The notes under the pieces: model-generated | Seen by the model: only the letters and a program-made list of their open reading frames with translations | What the model was told of the DNA's origin: nothing | Databases searched by the model: none | Assembly: GCA_002238685.1 (NCBI GenBank) | Contig: MPMV01000007.1 | Location: forward strand, 1 to 64,000 | Reading direction: 5' to 3' | DNA length: 64,000 nucleotides | Source of the DNA: a bacterium EF100-94H03 bin56 | GTDB lineage: Bacteria > Pseudomonadota > Alphaproteobacteria > SP197 | Made by a program: the position numbers and the translations under genes | Shown: positions 36,469 to 48,604 of the stretch, piece after piece | Numbering within the stretch: position 1 is the stretch's first letter | How the letters are laid out: every line of letters begins with the position of its first letter

Positions 36469-37076
36469 GTCTGGCTCGCGGACGTCCGGTTGCGCCGGAA
36501 CACCAGCCGGACACGTTCACCTTCACGAAGGCCAAACTCGAGGAGGCGGAGCGGATCATGGCGCGGTACCCGAAAGGCCGGACCGCAAGTGCAGTCTTGC
36601 CGTTGCTCGATCTCGCGCAGCGCCAGGCGGGCTGGCTGCCTATCGCCGCCATGGACACGGTGGCCGACATGCTTGCCATGCCGCGCATCCGGGTCTACGA
36701 GGTGGCCACCTTCTACACGATGTTCAACCTGGAACCTGTGGGAAGTTATCTCGTCCAGGTCTGCACCACCACGCCCTGCATGCTGCGCGACAGCGATGCT
36801 GTCGTGGAGGCCTGCCGCGACAGGCTTGGCATCGATTTCGACGAAACCACCCCCGACGGCCTCTTCACGCTGAAGGAAGTCGAGTGTCTCGGCGCATGCG
36901 TCAATGCCCCGATGGTGCAGATCAACGATGACTACTACGAGGATCTCGACGCCGGCAGCATGGTTGCCGTCCTGGACGCGCTGTCCAGGGGCGAAACGCC
37001 GCAGGCGGGGCCCCAGGGCGGACGTCACGCTTCGGAACCGCATTCGGGGCCCCGGACCCTCACTGGTGGAGACTGA
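36465..37076 (+). CDS. nuoE: NADH-quinone oxidoreductase subunit E
   Basis: A 203-residue 24-kDa-type subunit with a thioredoxin-like [2Fe-2S] domain. Cluster ligands are in [10 protein letters not shown] and [11 protein letters not shown]. The ATG at 36465 overlaps the nuoD stop; the frame is open far upstream but overlaps nuoD. The last 30 or so residues are a Gly/Pro-rich tail. Confidence 0.94.
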   Translation: MSLARGRPVAPEHQPDTFTFTKAKLEEAERIMARYPKGRTASAVLPLLDLAQRQAGWLPIAAMDTVADMLAMPRIRVYEVATFYTMFNLEPVGSYLVQVCTTTPCMLRDSDAVVEACRDRLGIDFDETTPDGLFTLKEVECLGACVNAPMVQINDDYYEDLDAGSMVAVLDALSRGETPQAGPQGGRHASEPHSGPRTLTGGD

Positions 37077-37079
37077 GTG

Positions 37080-38369
37080 ATGCTGCAGGACCAGGACCGC
37101 ATCTTCACCAACCTCTACGGCTTCCAGAGCCCGTCCCTGGACGCTGCGAGAAAGCGAGGGGACTGGGACGGCACAGGCAATCTGCTGGCGCGGGGTGCGG
37201 CCGACATCATCGGAGAAATCAAGGCATCGGAGTTGCGCGGCCGTGGCGGCGCGGGTTTCCCGACCGGCCTGAAGTGGTCGTTCATGCCGGCCGAGCGTCC
37301 TGCCGGCCAACCGGCGTTTCTCGTGGTGAATGCGGACGAGAGCGAGCCTGGCACCTGCAAGGACCGCGACATCATCCGCCATGACCCCCACAAGCTGATC
37401 GAGGGTTGTCTTGTCGCCGGATTCGCCATGCGCGCGACCGCGGCCTACATCTATATCCGAGGCGAGTTCACGAACGAGGCGAGAGTGCTCCAGGCTGCAA
37501 TTGACGAGGCACTGGAGGCCGGTCTCATCGGACGCAACGCCTGCGGTTCGGGATACGACTTCGACGTCCATCTCCACCGTGGTGCCGGAGCCTACATCTG
37601 CGGTGAGGAGACCGCCCTCCTCGAGAGTCTCGAGGGCAAGAAGGGCATGCCGCGCCTCAAGCCCCCGTTTCCGGCCATGGCGGGTCTCTACGGATGTCCG
37701 ACGACCATCTCCAATGTCGAGACCGTGGCCGTGGCGCCGACCATCATGCGTCGTGGCGCCTCGTGGTTTGCCGGCCTGGGTGAACCGAAGAACACCGGCA
37801 CCAAGATCTTCTGCATCTCCGGTCACGTGAACGAACCCTGCAATGTCGAGGAGGAGATGGGAATTCCCCTCAAGGAACTCATCGAACGTCATGCAGGGGG
37901 TGTCAGGGGAGGCTGGGACAACCTGCTTGCCGTTATCCCGGGCGGTTCCTCCGTGCCCCTCATCCCGAGGTCGATCTGCGACAATGTGGCGATGAATTTC
38001 GATCGCCTGCAAGAAGTCCAGTCGGGCCTCGGTACGGCCGCGGTCATCGTCATGGACCGCTCCACCGACATCGTCCGGGCCATCTGGCGGCTGTCGAAGT
38101 TCTATCATCACGAGAGTTGTGGCCAGTGTACGCCATGCCGTGAAGGGACCGGCTGGATGATGCGTGTTCTCGGGCGCATGATCGAGGGTCGGGCAGAACC
38201 CGGCGAAATCGACATGTTGCAGGAGGTCACCACCCAGATTGAGGGCCATACCATCTGTGCCCTCGGTGATGCCGCGGCATGGCCGATCCAGGGTCTGATA
38301 CGCCACTTCCGCCCGGAACTCGAACGGCGCATCGAAGCCTGCCGCCGGAACGCCAGGCAAGCGGCGTGA
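37080..38369 (+). CDS. nuoF: NADH-quinone oxidoreductase subunit F
   Basis: A 429-residue NADH- and FMN-binding 51-kDa-type subunit. NADH-binding [20 protein letters not shown]-binding [19 protein letters not shown] and N3-cluster ligands [15 protein letters not shown] are clear. GTG at 37077 directly precedes the ATG at 37080; the ATG is preferred. Confidence 0.96.
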   Translation: MLQDQDRIFTNLYGFQSPSLDAARKRGDWDGTGNLLARGAADIIGEIKASELRGRGGAGFPTGLKWSFMPAERPAGQPAFLVVNADESEPGTCKDRDIIRHDPHKLIEGCLVAGFAMRATAAYIYIRGEFTNEARVLQAAIDEALEAGLIGRNACGSGYDFDVHLHRGAGAYICGEETALLESLEGKKGMPRLKPPFPAMAGLYGCPTTISNVETVAVAPTIMRRGASWFAGLGEPKNTGTKIFCISGHVNEPCNVEEEMGIPLKELIERHAGGVRGGWDNLLAVIPGGSSVPLIPRSICDNVAMNFDRLQEVQSGLGTAAVIVMDRSTDIVRAIWRLSKFYHHESCGQCTPCREGTGWMMRVLGRMIEGRAEPGEIDMLQEVTTQIEGHTICALGDAAAWPIQGLIRHFRPELERRIEACRRNARQAA

Positions 38370-38374
38370 CGATC

Positions 38375-40429
38375 ATGGCTGAGACGGTCTCCATCACGGT
38401 CGACGGCGTTGAAATCGAGGTCGACCGCCGCTTGAGCCTGCTGCAGGCCTGCGAACTGGCCGGGGCGGAAGTTCCGCGCTTTTGTTTTCACGACAGATTG
38501 TCGATTGCCGGCAACTGCCGCATGTGCCTTGTCGAGGTGGCGAAGGCACCCAAGCCGGTCGCATCGTGCGCCCAGTCGCTCATGGACGGCATGGTGGTCT
38601 CCACGAGAAGCGCGGTGGCGAGGAAAGCCCAGAGGAGCGCCATGGAGTTCCTGCTCATCAATCACCCTCTCGACTGTCCGATCTGTGATCAGGGCGGAGA
38701 GTGCGATCTGCAGGACCAGGCCATGGGATATGGCGCGGGAATCAGCCGTTACGGGGAACAGAAACGATCGGTTCAGGAGAAGAACTTCGGGCCCTTGATC
38801 AAGACCTCGATGACACGCTGCATTCACTGTACGCGCTGCATCCGCTTTCTCGACGAGGTCGCCGGTGTGCCAGCCCTGGGCGCCACCGGACGAGGCGAGT
38901 CCATGGAGATCACGAACTACATCGAACAGGGCATCGCGAGCGAACTTTCCGGCAACATCATCGATCTGTGTCCGGTGGGGGCGCTTACATCCGGACCCTA
39001 CGCTTTCGTGGCACGTCCCTGGGAGCTCGTGACGACAGAATCCGTTGACGTGATGGATGCCACGGGCAGCAACGTGCGCGTCGATTCCAGAGGCCGGGAG
39101 GTATTGCGTGTCCTGCCCCGCCTGCATGAGGACATCAATGAGGAGTGGATCTCCGACAAGACCCGCTTCGCCATCGACGGTCTTGTGCGGCGGCGGCTCG
39201 ACCAGCCCTGGGTGCGGGGCAGGGAGGGGCTTGGAGAGGCCTCCTGGGAACAGGCCCTGGGCGCCGTCTGCCGCCGTCTGGAGAATCGCGAGGCGACACT
39301 CGTCGCCGCAATCGCCGGTGATCTCGTCGATTGCGAGACCCTGTTCGCCATGAAGCGGCTGATGGCCGCCATGGGTTCTCCGCACATGGACTGCCGACAG
39401 GATGGCATGGCCGCCGATCCGGCCGCGCGTGCCTCCTGGCTTCTCAACAGCACCATAGCCGGCATCGAGGATGCCGATGCATGTCTGCTGATCGGCGCCC
39501 TGCCGCGCCGCGAGGCGGCCATCGTCAATGCCCGACTGAGAAAGCGCTGGCTTGCCGGAGGGTTCTCCGTGGCCAGTGTCGGGCCGGCCGACGATCACTC
39601 CTATCCCGTGACGGAACTGGGCAATATCGTCGACACGCTGCGCCGTATCGAGGCTGGCGAGTCGCCCTTCCCCGGAGCCACGAAACCGCTGGTTGTCGCC
39701 GGCAAGGGCGCGCTGGCGCGAAACGATGGAGACGCGGTGCTGGGCGCCGCGGCACGCATTGCCGATGTGCTTGGCGCCGTCCAAGGGGACTGGAACGGAT
39801 TCGGTGTCCTCAACGTGGCGGCATCGAGGGTTGGCGCTCTCGACCTCGGGTTCGTGCCAGCAGCCGGCGGTCTCGACACCGCCGGCATACTTGCCGGCGC
39901 GGGGTCGGCAGTCGATACGGTCTTCCTGCTGGGGGCCGATGAAATCGACACGTCGAATCTGGGGGACGCTTTCATCATCTACATCGGCCATCACGGTGAC
40001 CGGGGGGCCGCCGCTGCCGATGTCATCCTGCCGGCGGCGGCGTGGACGGAGAAGGACGCCACATACGTCAATCTCGAAGGACGGCCGCAGCGTGCCCAGC
40101 GTGCCGTGTTCCCGCCTGGCGAGGCCCGCGAGGACTGGCGCATCCTGCGCGCCCTTTCCGGACACCTCGGCATACCGCTGCCCTTCGACGATCTGGACAG
40201 CCTGCGCCAGGAGATGACGGGAGAGGTGCCGCACCTCGGCGCCATTGACACGATCATGCCGGCGCCCTGGCGATCCTTCGGCTCTACCCGGGAGATGATG
40301 GATGGGCCCTTCGTCCCGGCTGTTGGCAACTTCTATCGGACCTGCACGATCAGCCGCGCCTCGCCGACCATGAGCCTTGCCACGGACGCCTTTCTTCCCG
40401 GCGTACTGCAGAGCGCGTCATGCAGCTGA
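38375..40429 (+). CDS. nuoG: NADH-quinone oxidoreductase subunit G
   Basis: A 684-residue 75-kDa-type iron-sulfur subunit. The N-terminal [2Fe-2S] domain has [19 protein letters not shown], the [4Fe-4S] ligands follow in [28 protein letters not shown] and [10 protein letters not shown], and a molybdopterin-oxidoreductase-like C-terminal domain completes it. The ATG at 38375 is 5 bp after nuoF; the upstream open frame overlaps nuoF. It overlaps nuoH by 10 bp. Confidence 0.95.
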   Translation: MAETVSITVDGVEIEVDRRLSLLQACELAGAEVPRFCFHDRLSIAGNCRMCLVEVAKAPKPVASCAQSLMDGMVVSTRSAVARKAQRSAMEFLLINHPLDCPICDQGGECDLQDQAMGYGAGISRYGEQKRSVQEKNFGPLIKTSMTRCIHCTRCIRFLDEVAGVPALGATGRGESMEITNYIEQGIASELSGNIIDLCPVGALTSGPYAFVARPWELVTTESVDVMDATGSNVRVDSRGREVLRVLPRLHEDINEEWISDKTRFAIDGLVRRRLDQPWVRGREGLGEASWEQALGAVCRRLENREATLVAAIAGDLVDCETLFAMKRLMAAMGSPHMDCRQDGMAADPAARASWLLNSTIAGIEDADACLLIGALPRREAAIVNARLRKRWLAGGFSVASVGPADDHSYPVTELGNIVDTLRRIEAGESPFPGATKPLVVAGKGALARNDGDAVLGAAARIADVLGAVQGDWNGFGVLNVAASRVGALDLGFVPAAGGLDTAGILAGAGSAVDTVFLLGADEIDTSNLGDAFIIYIGHHGDRGAAAADVILPAAAWTEKDATYVNLEGRPQRAQRAVFPPGEAREDWRILRALSGHLGIPLPFDDLDSLRQEMTGEVPHLGAIDTIMPAPWRSFGSTREMMDGPFVPAVGNFYRTCTISRASPTMSLATDAFLPGVLQSASCS

Positions 40430-41448
40430 TCGGCGAGTGGATCTGGCACCTCGTCCTGATGCTGCTCGCCATTGCGGCGATCCTCGTTCCGCTCCTGGTG
40501 AGCGTCGCCTTTCTCACCTATGCGGAGCGAAAGGTCATGGCGGCGATGCAGTTGCGCCGCGGCCCGAACATCGTTGGTCCATTCGGGTTGCTCCAGCCCT
40601 TTGCCGATGCCGGCAAGCTGCTCCTGAAGGAAACCATCATTCCCACAGGCGCCAACCGTGCCATCTTCATTCTCGCGCCGATGGTCACCTTCGTCATCGC
40701 CATGGTGGGATGGGCCGTGATTCCCCTCGGTGAGAGCGCTTCGGGAGTCTGGACTCTCGCCAACATCAACGTCGGCATCCTCTATCTCTTTGCCGTTTCG
40801 TCGCTCGGTGTCTATGGCATCATCATGGCGGGTTGGGCCTCGAATTCGCGCTACGCCTTCCTCGGAGCCCTTCGCTCGGCGGCACAGATGGTCTCGTACG
40901 AGGTATCCATCGGATTTGTCCTTGTCGCCGTTCTCGTGTGTGTCGGTTCGCTCAATCTCGCCGACATCGTCCGCTCCCAGAGTGGCGGTTTCTGGTCGTG
41001 GTACATCGTGCCGCTGTTTCCGCTCTTCGTGATCTTCTTCATTTCGGCGCTGGCGGAGACGAACCGCGCACCCTTTGATCTGCCGGAGGCGGAATCGGAG
41101 CTCGTTTCCGGTTACAACGTGGAATACTCGGCCATGACCTTCGCCCTGTTCTTCATGGGCGAATACGCCAACATGGTCCTGCTTTCGGGACTCGCCACCA
41201 CACTCTTCCTGGGTGGCTGGCTGCCACCCTTCGAGGGGCCGTGGCTGGACTGGATTCCCGGACCGCTGTGGTTCCTCCTCAAGACGGCCCTCGTGCTCTT
41301 CGTCTTCATCTGGGTGAGAGCAACATTCCCGCGATACCGTTATGATCAGCTCATGCGCCTTGGATGGAAGGTGTTCCTTCCCCTTTCCCTGGCGGCGGTC
41401 GTGGTGGTCGCCGGTGCGCTGCAGGTGTTCGGATGGCTGCCGCGATGA
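40420..41448 (+). CDS. nuoH: NADH-quinone oxidoreductase subunit H
   Basis: A 342-residue membrane subunit with about eight helices next to the quinone site. [37 protein letters not shown] (in parts) and [24 protein letters not shown] are hallmarks. It starts inside the end of nuoG. Confidence 0.96.
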   Translation: MQLIGEWIWHLVLMLLAIAAILVPLLVSVAFLTYAERKVMAAMQLRRGPNIVGPFGLLQPFADAGKLLLKETIIPTGANRAIFILAPMVTFVIAMVGWAVIPLGESASGVWTLANINVGILYLFAVSSLGVYGIIMAGWASNSRYAFLGALRSAAQMVSYEVSIGFVLVAVLVCVGSLNLADIVRSQSGGFWSWYIVPLFPLFVIFFISALAETNRAPFDLPEAESELVSGYNVEYSAMTFALFFMGEYANMVLLSGLATTLFLGGWLPPFEGPWLDWIPGPLWFLLKTALVLFVFIWVRATFPRYRYDQLMRLGWKVFLPLSLAAVVVVAGALQVFGWLPR

Positions 41449-41470
41449 CACCCTGGCAGGAGGACAACGG

Positions 41471-41959
41471 ATGACCGCACTCGGCCGTGTGGTCCGCACA
41501 TTGCTGCTCACGGAGCTGGTTGCCGGCCTGATGAGAACATTCAGCTACCTCTTCCGGAGGCGGGCGACCATCAACTATCCCTTCGAGAAGGGACCGTTGT
41601 CGCCCCGCTTCCGTGGGGAGCATGCCTTGCGGCGCTATCCCAACGGCGAGGAACGCTGCATCGCCTGCAAGCTGTGCGAGGCCATCTGCCCGGCCCAGGC
41701 GATCACCATCGAGGCGGAGCCGCGTGAGGACGGCAGCCGCCGCACCACGCGTTATGACATTGACATGACAAAGTGCATCTATTGCGGGTTCTGCGAGGAG
41801 GCCTGTCCGGTAGACGCCATTGTCGAGGGGCCGAACTTCGAGTTCGCCACGGAAACCCGCGAGGAACTGCTCTATGACAAGGAACGACTTCTCGCCAACG
41901 GTGACCGCTGGGAGAAGGAAATCGCGGCGCGACTTGCCGCCGATGCCCCGTACAGGTGA
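41471..41959 (+). CDS. nuoI: NADH-quinone oxidoreductase subunit I
   Basis: A 162-residue ferredoxin-like subunit with two [4Fe-4S] clusters: [16 protein letters not shown] and [16 protein letters not shown]. It links NuoG electrons to NuoB. The ATG at 41471 follows AGGACAACGG. Confidence 0.96.
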   Translation: MTALGRVVRTLLLTELVAGLMRTFSYLFRRRATINYPFEKGPLSPRFRGEHALRRYPNGEERCIACKLCEAICPAQAITIEAEPREDGSRRTTRYDIDMTKCIYCGFCEEACPVDAIVEGPNFEFATETREELLYDKERLLANGDRWEKEIAARLAADAPYR

Positions 41960-41967
41960 CAGGCGTC

Positions 41968-42579
41968 ATGATACTCCAGGCACTCGCGTTCTATCTCTTC
42001 GCCGCCATACTGCTGGTCTCGGCCGTTGTCGTGATCTCGGCGCGCAACCCCGTGCACTCCGTGCTCTGCCTCATACTCGCCTTCTTCAACGCGGCGGCCC
42101 TGTTCGTTCTCGTGGGCGCCGAGTTCCTGGCCATGATCCTGGTCATCGTCTACGTGGGCGCTGTTGCCGTTCTCTTCCTGTTTGTGGTCATGATGCTCGA
42201 CATCGATCATGCCGAGATGCGCCAGGGTTTCCTCAACTATCTCCCGATCGGCGCCCTTGTCGGCCTTGTCCTGCTCGTTGAACTCGTCATTGTTGCCGGG
42301 CTGTGGCAGTACGAGCCTGCCATGGCAGCCGGACTGGCGCAGCCCGTGCCGCCACTGGATGTACGCAGCAATACGGCGGCCATCGGTGACGTGCTCTACA
42401 CCCGCTATGCGCTCCTTTTCCAGGCGGCCGGCATCATTCTCCTCATCGCCATGATCGGAGCCATCGTGCTGACGCTGCGTCATCGCCAGATCAAGCGTCA
42501 GCGAATCGGTGACCAGGTCCGCCGTCGTCCCGAGGACGTGATCAGGCTCCACGATGCCCGGAGCGGGGAGGGGGTCTGA
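41968..42579 (+). CDS. nuoJ: NADH-quinone oxidoreductase subunit J
   Basis: A 203-residue membrane subunit with five hydrophobic spans. The start [16 protein letters not shown] and the following [15 protein letters not shown] and [21 protein letters not shown] are typical. The ATG at 41968 is preferred over the in-frame GTG at 41956, which overlaps the nuoI stop. Confidence 0.94.
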   Translation: MILQALAFYLFAAILLVSAVVVISARNPVHSVLCLILAFFNAAALFVLVGAEFLAMILVIVYVGAVAVLFLFVVMMLDIDHAEMRQGFLNYLPIGALVGLVLLVELVIVAGLWQYEPAMAAGLAQPVPPLDVRSNTAAIGDVLYTRYALLFQAAGIILLIAMIGAIVLTLRHRQIKRQRIGDQVRRRPEDVIRLHDARSGEGV

Positions 42580-42580
42580 C

Positions 42581-42889
42581 ATGGCTGTCGGGCTTGAACA
42601 TTATCTGGCGCTGGCTGCGATCCTGTTTACCCTGGGAATCCTCGGCATCTTCCTCAACCGCAAGAACGTGATCATCATCCTGATGTCCGTCGAGCTGATG
42701 CTGCTCGCCGTCAACATCAATCTGGTGGCCTTTTCCGCCGAGCTCGGCGACCTCGTCGGGCAGGTCTTCGCCATGTTCGTGCTGACCGTCGCCGCCGCGG
42801 AGGCGGCCATCGGCCTGGCGATCCTTGTCGTCTTCTTCCGCAACCGCAGTTCCATTGCGGTGGAAGACATCTCGACGATGAAGGGTTAG
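42581..42889 (+). CDS. nuoK: NADH-quinone oxidoreductase subunit K
   Basis: A 102-residue three-helix membrane subunit in the proton pathway. [26 protein letters not shown] and the second-helix Glu in [13 protein letters not shown] are conserved. It is 1 bp from nuoJ and 6 bp from nuoL. Confidence 0.96.
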   Translation: MAVGLEHYLALAAILFTLGILGIFLNRKNVIIILMSVELMLLAVNINLVAFSAELGDLVGQVFAMFVLTVAAAEAAIGLAILVVFFRNRSSIAVEDISTMKG

Positions 42890-42895
42890 TCAGCC

Positions 42896-44836
42896 GTGCT
42901 ACACGCCGCCGCTGTTGTCTTTCTGCCCCTTCTGGGTGCCGTGATCTCCGGCCTCTTCGGACGCTGGCTGGGAGACCGGATCGCGCCCGTACTGGCGTCG
43001 GTATTGCTGGTGGCGTCCGCTGTTCTCGGCTGGATCGTCTTTTTCCAGCTCACGGGCTCCGCGGAACGTGTCACGGTGCATCTCTTCACGTGGATCGACT
43101 CCGGCACCTTCGAAGTCAGCTGGGCGCTTGCCTTTGATCAGGTGACCGCTGTCATGCTGGTGGTGGTGACCACGGTGTCCGCCGTCGTCCATGTCTATTC
43201 CCTGGGCTACATGGCGCACGATCCCCATCGGCCGAGATTCTTTGCCTATCTGTCCCTCTTCACCTTCGCCATGCTGATGCTGGTGACGGCCGACAACTTC
43301 GTGCAGATGTTCTTCGGCTGGGAGGGTGTCGGTGTCTGCAGCTACCTGCTGATCGGATTCTGGTACAAGAGACCGAGTGCCAATGCCGCGGCCATCAAGG
43401 CCTTCATCGTCAACCGAATCGGGGATTTCGGCCTCGCCCTCGGCGTCATGGGTGTCTTCCTGGTGTTCGACACGGTGGCCTTCGACGCCGTCTTTGCCGC
43501 GGTTCCGGACGTGGCGGGGACATCCATCTCCTTCCTGTCGATGGAAATCGACACGCTGACTCTGCTCTGCCTGCTCTTGTTTGTCGGCGCCATGGGAAAG
43601 TCGGCCCAGGTGCCGCTGCATACCTGGCTTCCCGATGCCATGGAGGGACCGACCCCGGTGTCGGCGCTGATCCACGCTGCCACCATGGTCACGGCCGGTG
43701 TGTTCATGGTCGTGCGCCTGTCACCGATGTTCGAGTTCGCGCCCACGGCGCTGTGGGTGGTCACCATCGTCGGCGCGTCGACGGCCATCTTCGCTGCGAC
43801 GGTGGGCCTGGCACAGAATGATATCAAGCGTGTCATCGCCTATTCGACCTGCAGCCAGCTTGGGTACATGTTCCTTGCCTGTGGCGTCGGGGCCTATCCG
43901 GTGGCGCTCTTCCATCTCTTCACCCATGCCTTCTTCAAGGCCCTGCTGTTCCTGGGATCCGGTGCGGTCATTCATGCCGTCGGCGGTGAACAGGACATGC
44001 GCCGGATGGGCGGGCTGTGGCGCCGCATGCCCGTGACATACGCCTACATGTGGATCGGTAGCCTCGCCCTGGCCGGCATCCCGGTGTTCGCAGGCTACTG
44101 GTCGAAGGATCTCATCATCGAATCAGCGTGGGTGACGGATGGATTCGCCGGCGGATATGCCTTCTGGATCGGTGTTGGCGCCGCCTTCCTCACGGCGCTC
44201 TATTCGTGGCGGCTGATCATCATGACGTTTCACGGCAGGCCACGCATGACAGCCGAGGTGCTCGAACATGTCCACGAGGCGCCGCGCGTCATGTGGGTGC
44301 CGCTGCTGGTTCTCGCCGGTGGCGCCCTTGTCGGCGGACTGCCGATGCTCGGTGGGCACATGGTGGATCACGGCGGCGGAGAATTCTTCGGATCATCGAT
44401 CCTGATGCTGGGCGAGAATGTCATCGAGCAGGCCCACCGCGACACACCTCTTGCCATCAAGGCGCTGATCCTCGTAGTGGCGACAGGGGGGATCGTGGCC
44501 GCCTGGTGGGCCTACGTGAAGCGACCGGCCCTGCCGGAACGTCTTGCCTCCCGCTTTTCCCGCAGTCACCGCTTTCTTCTCAACAAGTGGTATTTCGACG
44601 AGGTCTACGAAGCTCTGCTGGTGCAGCCAGCGAAGCGCGTCGGTCTGGGACTCTGGAAGACGGGAGATGGCGACGTGATCGACGGTCTGGGTCCTGACGG
44701 AGTTGCCAGCGCCACCCTCTCCCTGGCGCGCCGTGCCAGAGTCCTGCAGTCGGGCTATCTCTATCACTACGCCTTTGCGATGCTGATCGGTCTCGTCGTG
44801 CTGGCCAGCTGGTTCCTCTTCAGGATCTGGGGCTAG
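42896..44836 (+). CDS. nuoL: NADH-quinone oxidoreductase subunit L
   Basis: A 646-residue antiporter-like proton-pumping subunit. Conserved [52 protein letters not shown] (in parts) and [19 protein letters not shown] are present, plus the C-terminal lateral-helix region. It begins with GTG at 42896. Confidence 0.95.
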   Translation: MLHAAAVVFLPLLGAVISGLFGRWLGDRIAPVLASVLLVASAVLGWIVFFQLTGSAERVTVHLFTWIDSGTFEVSWALAFDQVTAVMLVVVTTVSAVVHVYSLGYMAHDPHRPRFFAYLSLFTFAMLMLVTADNFVQMFFGWEGVGVCSYLLIGFWYKRPSANAAAIKAFIVNRIGDFGLALGVMGVFLVFDTVAFDAVFAAVPDVAGTSISFLSMEIDTLTLLCLLLFVGAMGKSAQVPLHTWLPDAMEGPTPVSALIHAATMVTAGVFMVVRLSPMFEFAPTALWVVTIVGASTAIFAATVGLAQNDIKRVIAYSTCSQLGYMFLACGVGAYPVALFHLFTHAFFKALLFLGSGAVIHAVGGEQDMRRMGGLWRRMPVTYAYMWIGSLALAGIPVFAGYWSKDLIIESAWVTDGFAGGYAFWIGVGAAFLTALYSWRLIIMTFHGRPRMTAEVLEHVHEAPRVMWVPLLVLAGGALVGGLPMLGGHMVDHGGGEFFGSSILMLGENVIEQAHRDTPLAIKALILVVATGGIVAAWWAYVKRPALPERLASRFSRSHRFLLNKWYFDEVYEALLVQPAKRVGLGLWKTGDGDVIDGLGPDGVASATLSLARRARVLQSGYLYHYAFAMLIGLVVLASWFLFRIWG

Positions 44837-44841
44837 GATCG

Positions 44842-46359
44842 ATGTCGCAGTGGCCCCTGCTTTCCCTGGCTACCTTCCTGCCGCTGGTCGGTGCGGCCTT
44901 CGTGTTGTTGACGCGTGGCGATAACGAGGAGGCGCTGGCCCGCAATACCCGCTATGTCGCCCTGTGGACCTCCTTTGTCGTCCTCGTTGTCGTGCTTCTC
45001 ATCTGGGCCGCTTTCGACACCACCACGGCGGAATTCCAGTTCGTCGAAAGGGCGCCGTGGATTCCTGCGTTCGGTATCGAGTTTCACCTGGGCATTGATG
45101 GCATCTCGCTTTTCCTGATCGTGCTGACGGCGTTTCTTGTGCCTGTCTGCATCCTCTGTTCGTGGGACTCCATCCGGACCCGGGTGAGGGAATACATGAT
45201 CGCGTTCCTGGTCATGGAATCCTTCATCATCGGAGTCTTCTGCGCCCTCGACTTCGTTCTCTTCTACCTGTTCTTCGAGGCGATGCTGATCCCGATGTTC
45301 CTGATTATCGGCATCTGGGGCGGTCCACGGCGTATCTACTCGGCATTCAAGTTCTTTCTCTACACCCTCGTCGGCTCGGTGCTGCTGCTGGTGGCGGTGC
45401 TGACGATGTATTTCGAGGCCGGCACGACGAGCATCCCCGATCTCATGATCTGGGGTTTCGACGAGGATCTGCAGCGCTGGCTGTGGCTGGCCATGTTTGC
45501 CTCGTTCGCGGTCAAGGTGCCGATGTGGCCGTTCCACACGTGGTTGCCCGATGCCCACGTCGAGGCGCCGACAGCGGGTTCCGTCATCCTCGCTGGCATC
45601 CTGCTGAAGATGGGAGCGTACGGGTTTCTCAGGTTTTCCCTGCCGATGCTGCCGGAGGCATCGGTCTTCTTCACGCCACTGGTCTATTCACTGTCGATCG
45701 TCGCCATCATCTACACTTCCCTTGTGGCGCTGATGCAGGAGGACATGAAGAAGCTCATTGCCTATTCCTCGGTGGCTCACATGGGATTCGTGACCATCGG
45801 CCTCTTCTCCATGAATCAGCAGGGAATTGAAGGCGGCCTCTTCCAGATGCTGTCCCACGGGGTGGTCTCCGCCGCTCTCTTTCTCGTGGTTGGCGTCGTC
45901 TATGACAGGATGCACAGCCGCCTCATTGCCAGCTATGGCGGGCTCGTCCACCGGATGCCGCGCTATGCCCTGGTGTTCATGGTGTTCATGCTGGCTTCCG
46001 TGGGACTGCCCGGCACCTCGGGTTTCGTCGGCGAGTTCCTGGTTCTCGTTGGCGCATTCCAGGCGAACACCTGGGTAGCGTTCCTGGCCACCACGGGCAT
46101 CGTGCTGGGCGCGGCCTACATGCTGTGGCTCTACCGGCGCGTCGTGTTCGGCGAACTCGTGAAGGCGGAACTGAAATCGATCAGCGACTGCAACAGGCGC
46201 GAGATGCTGTTCTTCGTTCCGCTGGTGGCGGCTGTACTGATCATGGGAATCTGGCCGGAATCGCTGCTTGACGCCATGCACGTGTCGGTTGTCAACCTTG
46301 TCGAACAGACTGCGGGAGCGAACGAAGGGGCGTCCTTCGCCATGGGAGACGGTGGATGA
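44842..46359 (+). CDS. nuoM: NADH-quinone oxidoreductase subunit M
   Basis: A 505-residue antiporter-like proton-pumping subunit. [46 protein letters not shown] (in parts) and [20 protein letters not shown] are diagnostic. Its stop overlaps the nuoN start by 4 bp. Confidence 0.96.
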   Translation: MSQWPLLSLATFLPLVGAAFVLLTRGDNEEALARNTRYVALWTSFVVLVVVLLIWAAFDTTTAEFQFVERAPWIPAFGIEFHLGIDGISLFLIVLTAFLVPVCILCSWDSIRTRVREYMIAFLVMESFIIGVFCALDFVLFYLFFEAMLIPMFLIIGIWGGPRRIYSAFKFFLYTLVGSVLLLVAVLTMYFEAGTTSIPDLMIWGFDEDLQRWLWLAMFASFAVKVPMWPFHTWLPDAHVEAPTAGSVILAGILLKMGAYGFLRFSLPMLPEASVFFTPLVYSLSIVAIIYTSLVALMQEDMKKLIAYSSVAHMGFVTIGLFSMNQQGIEGGLFQMLSHGVVSAALFLVVGVVYDRMHSRLIASYGGLVHRMPRYALVFMVFMLASVGLPGTSGFVGEFLVLVGAFQANTWVAFLATTGIVLGAAYMLWLYRRVVFGELVKAELKSISDCNRREMLFFVPLVAAVLIMGIWPESLLDAMHVSVVNLVEQTAGANEGASFAMGDGG

Positions 46360-47822
46360 TGGCTGCCTTCCCCGCGCACGACCTCCTCTCCATCCTGCCA
46401 GCGCTGTGGCTGGCCATCGCCGGCATGGCGTTGCTGATGACCGGTGTCTTCATCTCCAGAAACGTGTCCCACATTGTCTTCTGGGGAGCAGTGGCATCCC
46501 TGGTGATTGCCGGCTTTCTGGCCATCGTTTCTCCTGTTGGTGGACAACCCTTCGATGGCCTTCTTGCCGTCGACGCCTTTGGCCGGTTCATGACCGTTCT
46601 TGTGGTAACGGGCGCCGTGCTGGCCCTGATCATGGCCCGTGGATTCATGCGCCGGGAGTCCATGGAACGTTTCGAGTTACCCGTGCTGATGGTCCTGGCC
46701 ACGCTCGGCATGTACCTGATGGTCCAGGCCAACGACCTCATGACACTCTATGTCGGTCTGGAAATGCAGAGCCTGGCACTCTACGTGTGCGCCGCATTCC
46801 AGCAGGACAAGCTGCGATCCACCGAAGCCGGTCTCAAGTACTTCGTGCTGGGCGCCGTTGCCTCCGGCATGCTGCTCTATGGTTGCTCGCTGGTTTACGG
46901 GTTCTCGGGCTCGACATCCTTTCACGGCATTGTTGCGACGCTGGCGGCCGACAGTGACTCCACCGGCATTCTCGTCGGCGCCGTCTTCATTGCCGCAGGC
47001 CTCGCCTTCAAGATTTCCGCCGTGCCCTTCCACATGTGGACGCCCGATGTCTACGAGGGGGCGCCTACACCGGTCACCGCCTTCTTCTCGGCGGCGCCCA
47101 AGATGGCAGCCATGGCACTCCTGGTCCGGGTGCTCGTCGACCCCTTCGCCGCGCTCGTCGATCAATGGCAGCAGATCATCTTCCTTCTCGCCGTGGGGTC
47201 CATGGCCCTCGGCGCTCTGGGGGCCATCGGCCAACGCAACATCAAGAGGCTGATGGCCTACAGTTCCATTGGACATGCCGGTTTTGCCCTGGTTGGCCTT
47301 GCCGCGGGAAGCGAGGCAGGGGTTCACGGCGTGCTCGTCTATCTGGCCATCTATCTTGTCATGGGCCTGGGGACCTGGGGTTGCATTCTTGCCATGCGGC
47401 GCGACGGCACCATGGTTGAGGGCATCGATGATCTCGCAGGGCTTTCACGCAGCCAGCCGGCCCTGGCCCTGGCCCTGGCCGTCTTCATGTTTTCCATGGC
47501 CGGCATCCCGCCGCTCGCCGGATTCTTCGGCAAGTTCTATGTCTTCCTGGCTGCCATTGATGCCGGGCTCTACACGCTCACCGTGATCGGGGTGCTGATG
47601 AGCGTGGTGGGAGCCTTCTACTACATCAGGATCGTCAAGCTCATGTATTTCGATGATCCGGCGGATGCATTCGACCGTCCTGTGGGCCGCGACCTTGTGC
47701 CCGTGATCGCCGTGACAGCGGTTGTCACAGTCGGCTTCTTCCTGTTCTCCGATCCCCTTCTCGATAGCGCCCGGAATGCCGCCGCCACCCTTGTCGCCGG
47801 CGTGAGCCCGACGGGTCAATGA
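46356..47822 (+). CDS. nuoN: NADH-quinone oxidoreductase subunit N
   Basis: A 488-residue antiporter-like proton-pumping subunit. [37 protein letters not shown] and [20 protein letters not shown] are typical. It is the last nuo gene and overlaps birA by 4 bp, so birA and coaX are probably in the same transcript. Confidence 0.96.
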   Translation: MMAAFPAHDLLSILPALWLAIAGMALLMTGVFISRNVSHIVFWGAVASLVIAGFLAIVSPVGGQPFDGLLAVDAFGRFMTVLVVTGAVLALIMARGFMRRESMERFELPVLMVLATLGMYLMVQANDLMTLYVGLEMQSLALYVCAAFQQDKLRSTEAGLKYFVLGAVASGMLLYGCSLVYGFSGSTSFHGIVATLAADSDSTGILVGAVFIAAGLAFKISAVPFHMWTPDVYEGAPTPVTAFFSAAPKMAAMALLVRVLVDPFAALVDQWQQIIFLLAVGSMALGALGAIGQRNIKRLMAYSSIGHAGFALVGLAAGSEAGVHGVLVYLAIYLVMGLGTWGCILAMRRDGTMVEGIDDLAGLSRSQPALALALAVFMFSMAGIPPLAGFFGKFYVFLAAIDAGLYTLTVIGVLMSVVGAFYYIRIVKLMYFDDPADAFDRPVGRDLVPVIAVTAVVTVGFFLFSDPLLDSARNAAATLVAGVSPTGQ

Positions 47823-48604
47823 GCGCCATGCTGCCTCCGCCCTTTCACCTGGCCGATCGTGACGAGGTGACGAGTACCAATGACACCGCCATCGAGATGG
47901 CAGAGGCCGGCGCCGCTGCCTGGAGCGTGGTCCGGGCACGCCTCCAGACGGGCGGACGGGGCCGCCGGGGAAGGGTGTTCGTGTCGCCGCCCGGCAACTC
48001 CTACACGTCCTTCATTCTCAGACCCTGCGTCACTCCGCGTGATCTCCCGCAACTTTCCCTCGTCGCCGGCGTGGCTGTCGCCGAGTCCATCGAGGCATCG
48101 GCCCCGGAGATCGCGCCGGCGCGCTGCAAGTGGCCCAACGACATCCTCGTCAATGATGCCAAGGTGGCCGGAATCCTGGTGGAGGCAGGAGGTGATGCCG
48201 TGATCGTCGGAATCGGCATCAATCTCGTTAGCCACCCCGTCATCCGGGGTGTCGCCACCACGGATCTCGCAAGCGAGGGAGCCCCCGGGGTGGACCGCGA
48301 CCTCCTCCTTGCCACGCTCTGCCGCTGTCTCAAGGACAGGGTGACGGTCTGGGAGAGATTCGGGTTTGCGTCCCAGCGTCAGGCATGGCTCGATCGTGCT
48401 GCCGGCATCGGCGCCCGTGCCTCTTTCGACGGAGACACGTCCTTGGAGGGTCGGATAGTAGGGCTTGCGGACGACGGAGCGCTGATTGTGGAATCGGACG
48501 GCCGGCACATGCGGGTTGTGTCCGGTACCCTGCGATTGCCGTCAGACACGCTCCGGTGGTCTGGGGAAACCCCGGTCCGTCGGGCGTCGGAAGCCCGCGC
48601 ATGA
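47819..48604 (+). CDS. birA: Biotin--[acetyl-CoA-carboxylase] ligase
   Basis: A 261-residue biotin protein ligase attaching biotin to carboxylase carrier protein. Conserved STNDTAIEMA, biotin loop GGRGRRGRVFVSPPGN, CKWPNDILVNDAKVAGILVE and IVGIGINL are present. It lacks the N-terminal helix-turn-helix of E. coli BirA, so it is a monofunctional ligase. It overlaps both neighbours (nuoN and coaX) by 4 bp. Confidence 0.93.
   Translation: MSAMLPPPFHLADRDEVTSTNDTAIEMAEAGAAAWSVVRARLQTGGRGRRGRVFVSPPGNSYTSFILRPCVTPRDLPQLSLVAGVAVAESIEASAPEIAPARCKWPNDILVNDAKVAGILVEAGGDAVIVGIGINLVSHPVIRGVATTDLASEGAPGVDRDLLLATLCRCLKDRVTVWERFGFASQRQAWLDRAAGIGARASFDGDTSLEGRIVGLADDGALIVESDGRHMRVVSGTLRLPSDTLRWSGETPVRRASEARA

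Noticed and set aside
36366..38360. Minus-strand open frame of about 660 codons
   Set aside because: Antisense to nuoE and nuoF; low-complexity composition and no recognisable domain.
38108..40234. Minus-strand open frame of about 700 codons
   Set aside because: It lies opposite nuoF/nuoG, which have full Fe-S motifs. Long antisense frames are common in GC-rich coding DNA, and this one has no family features.
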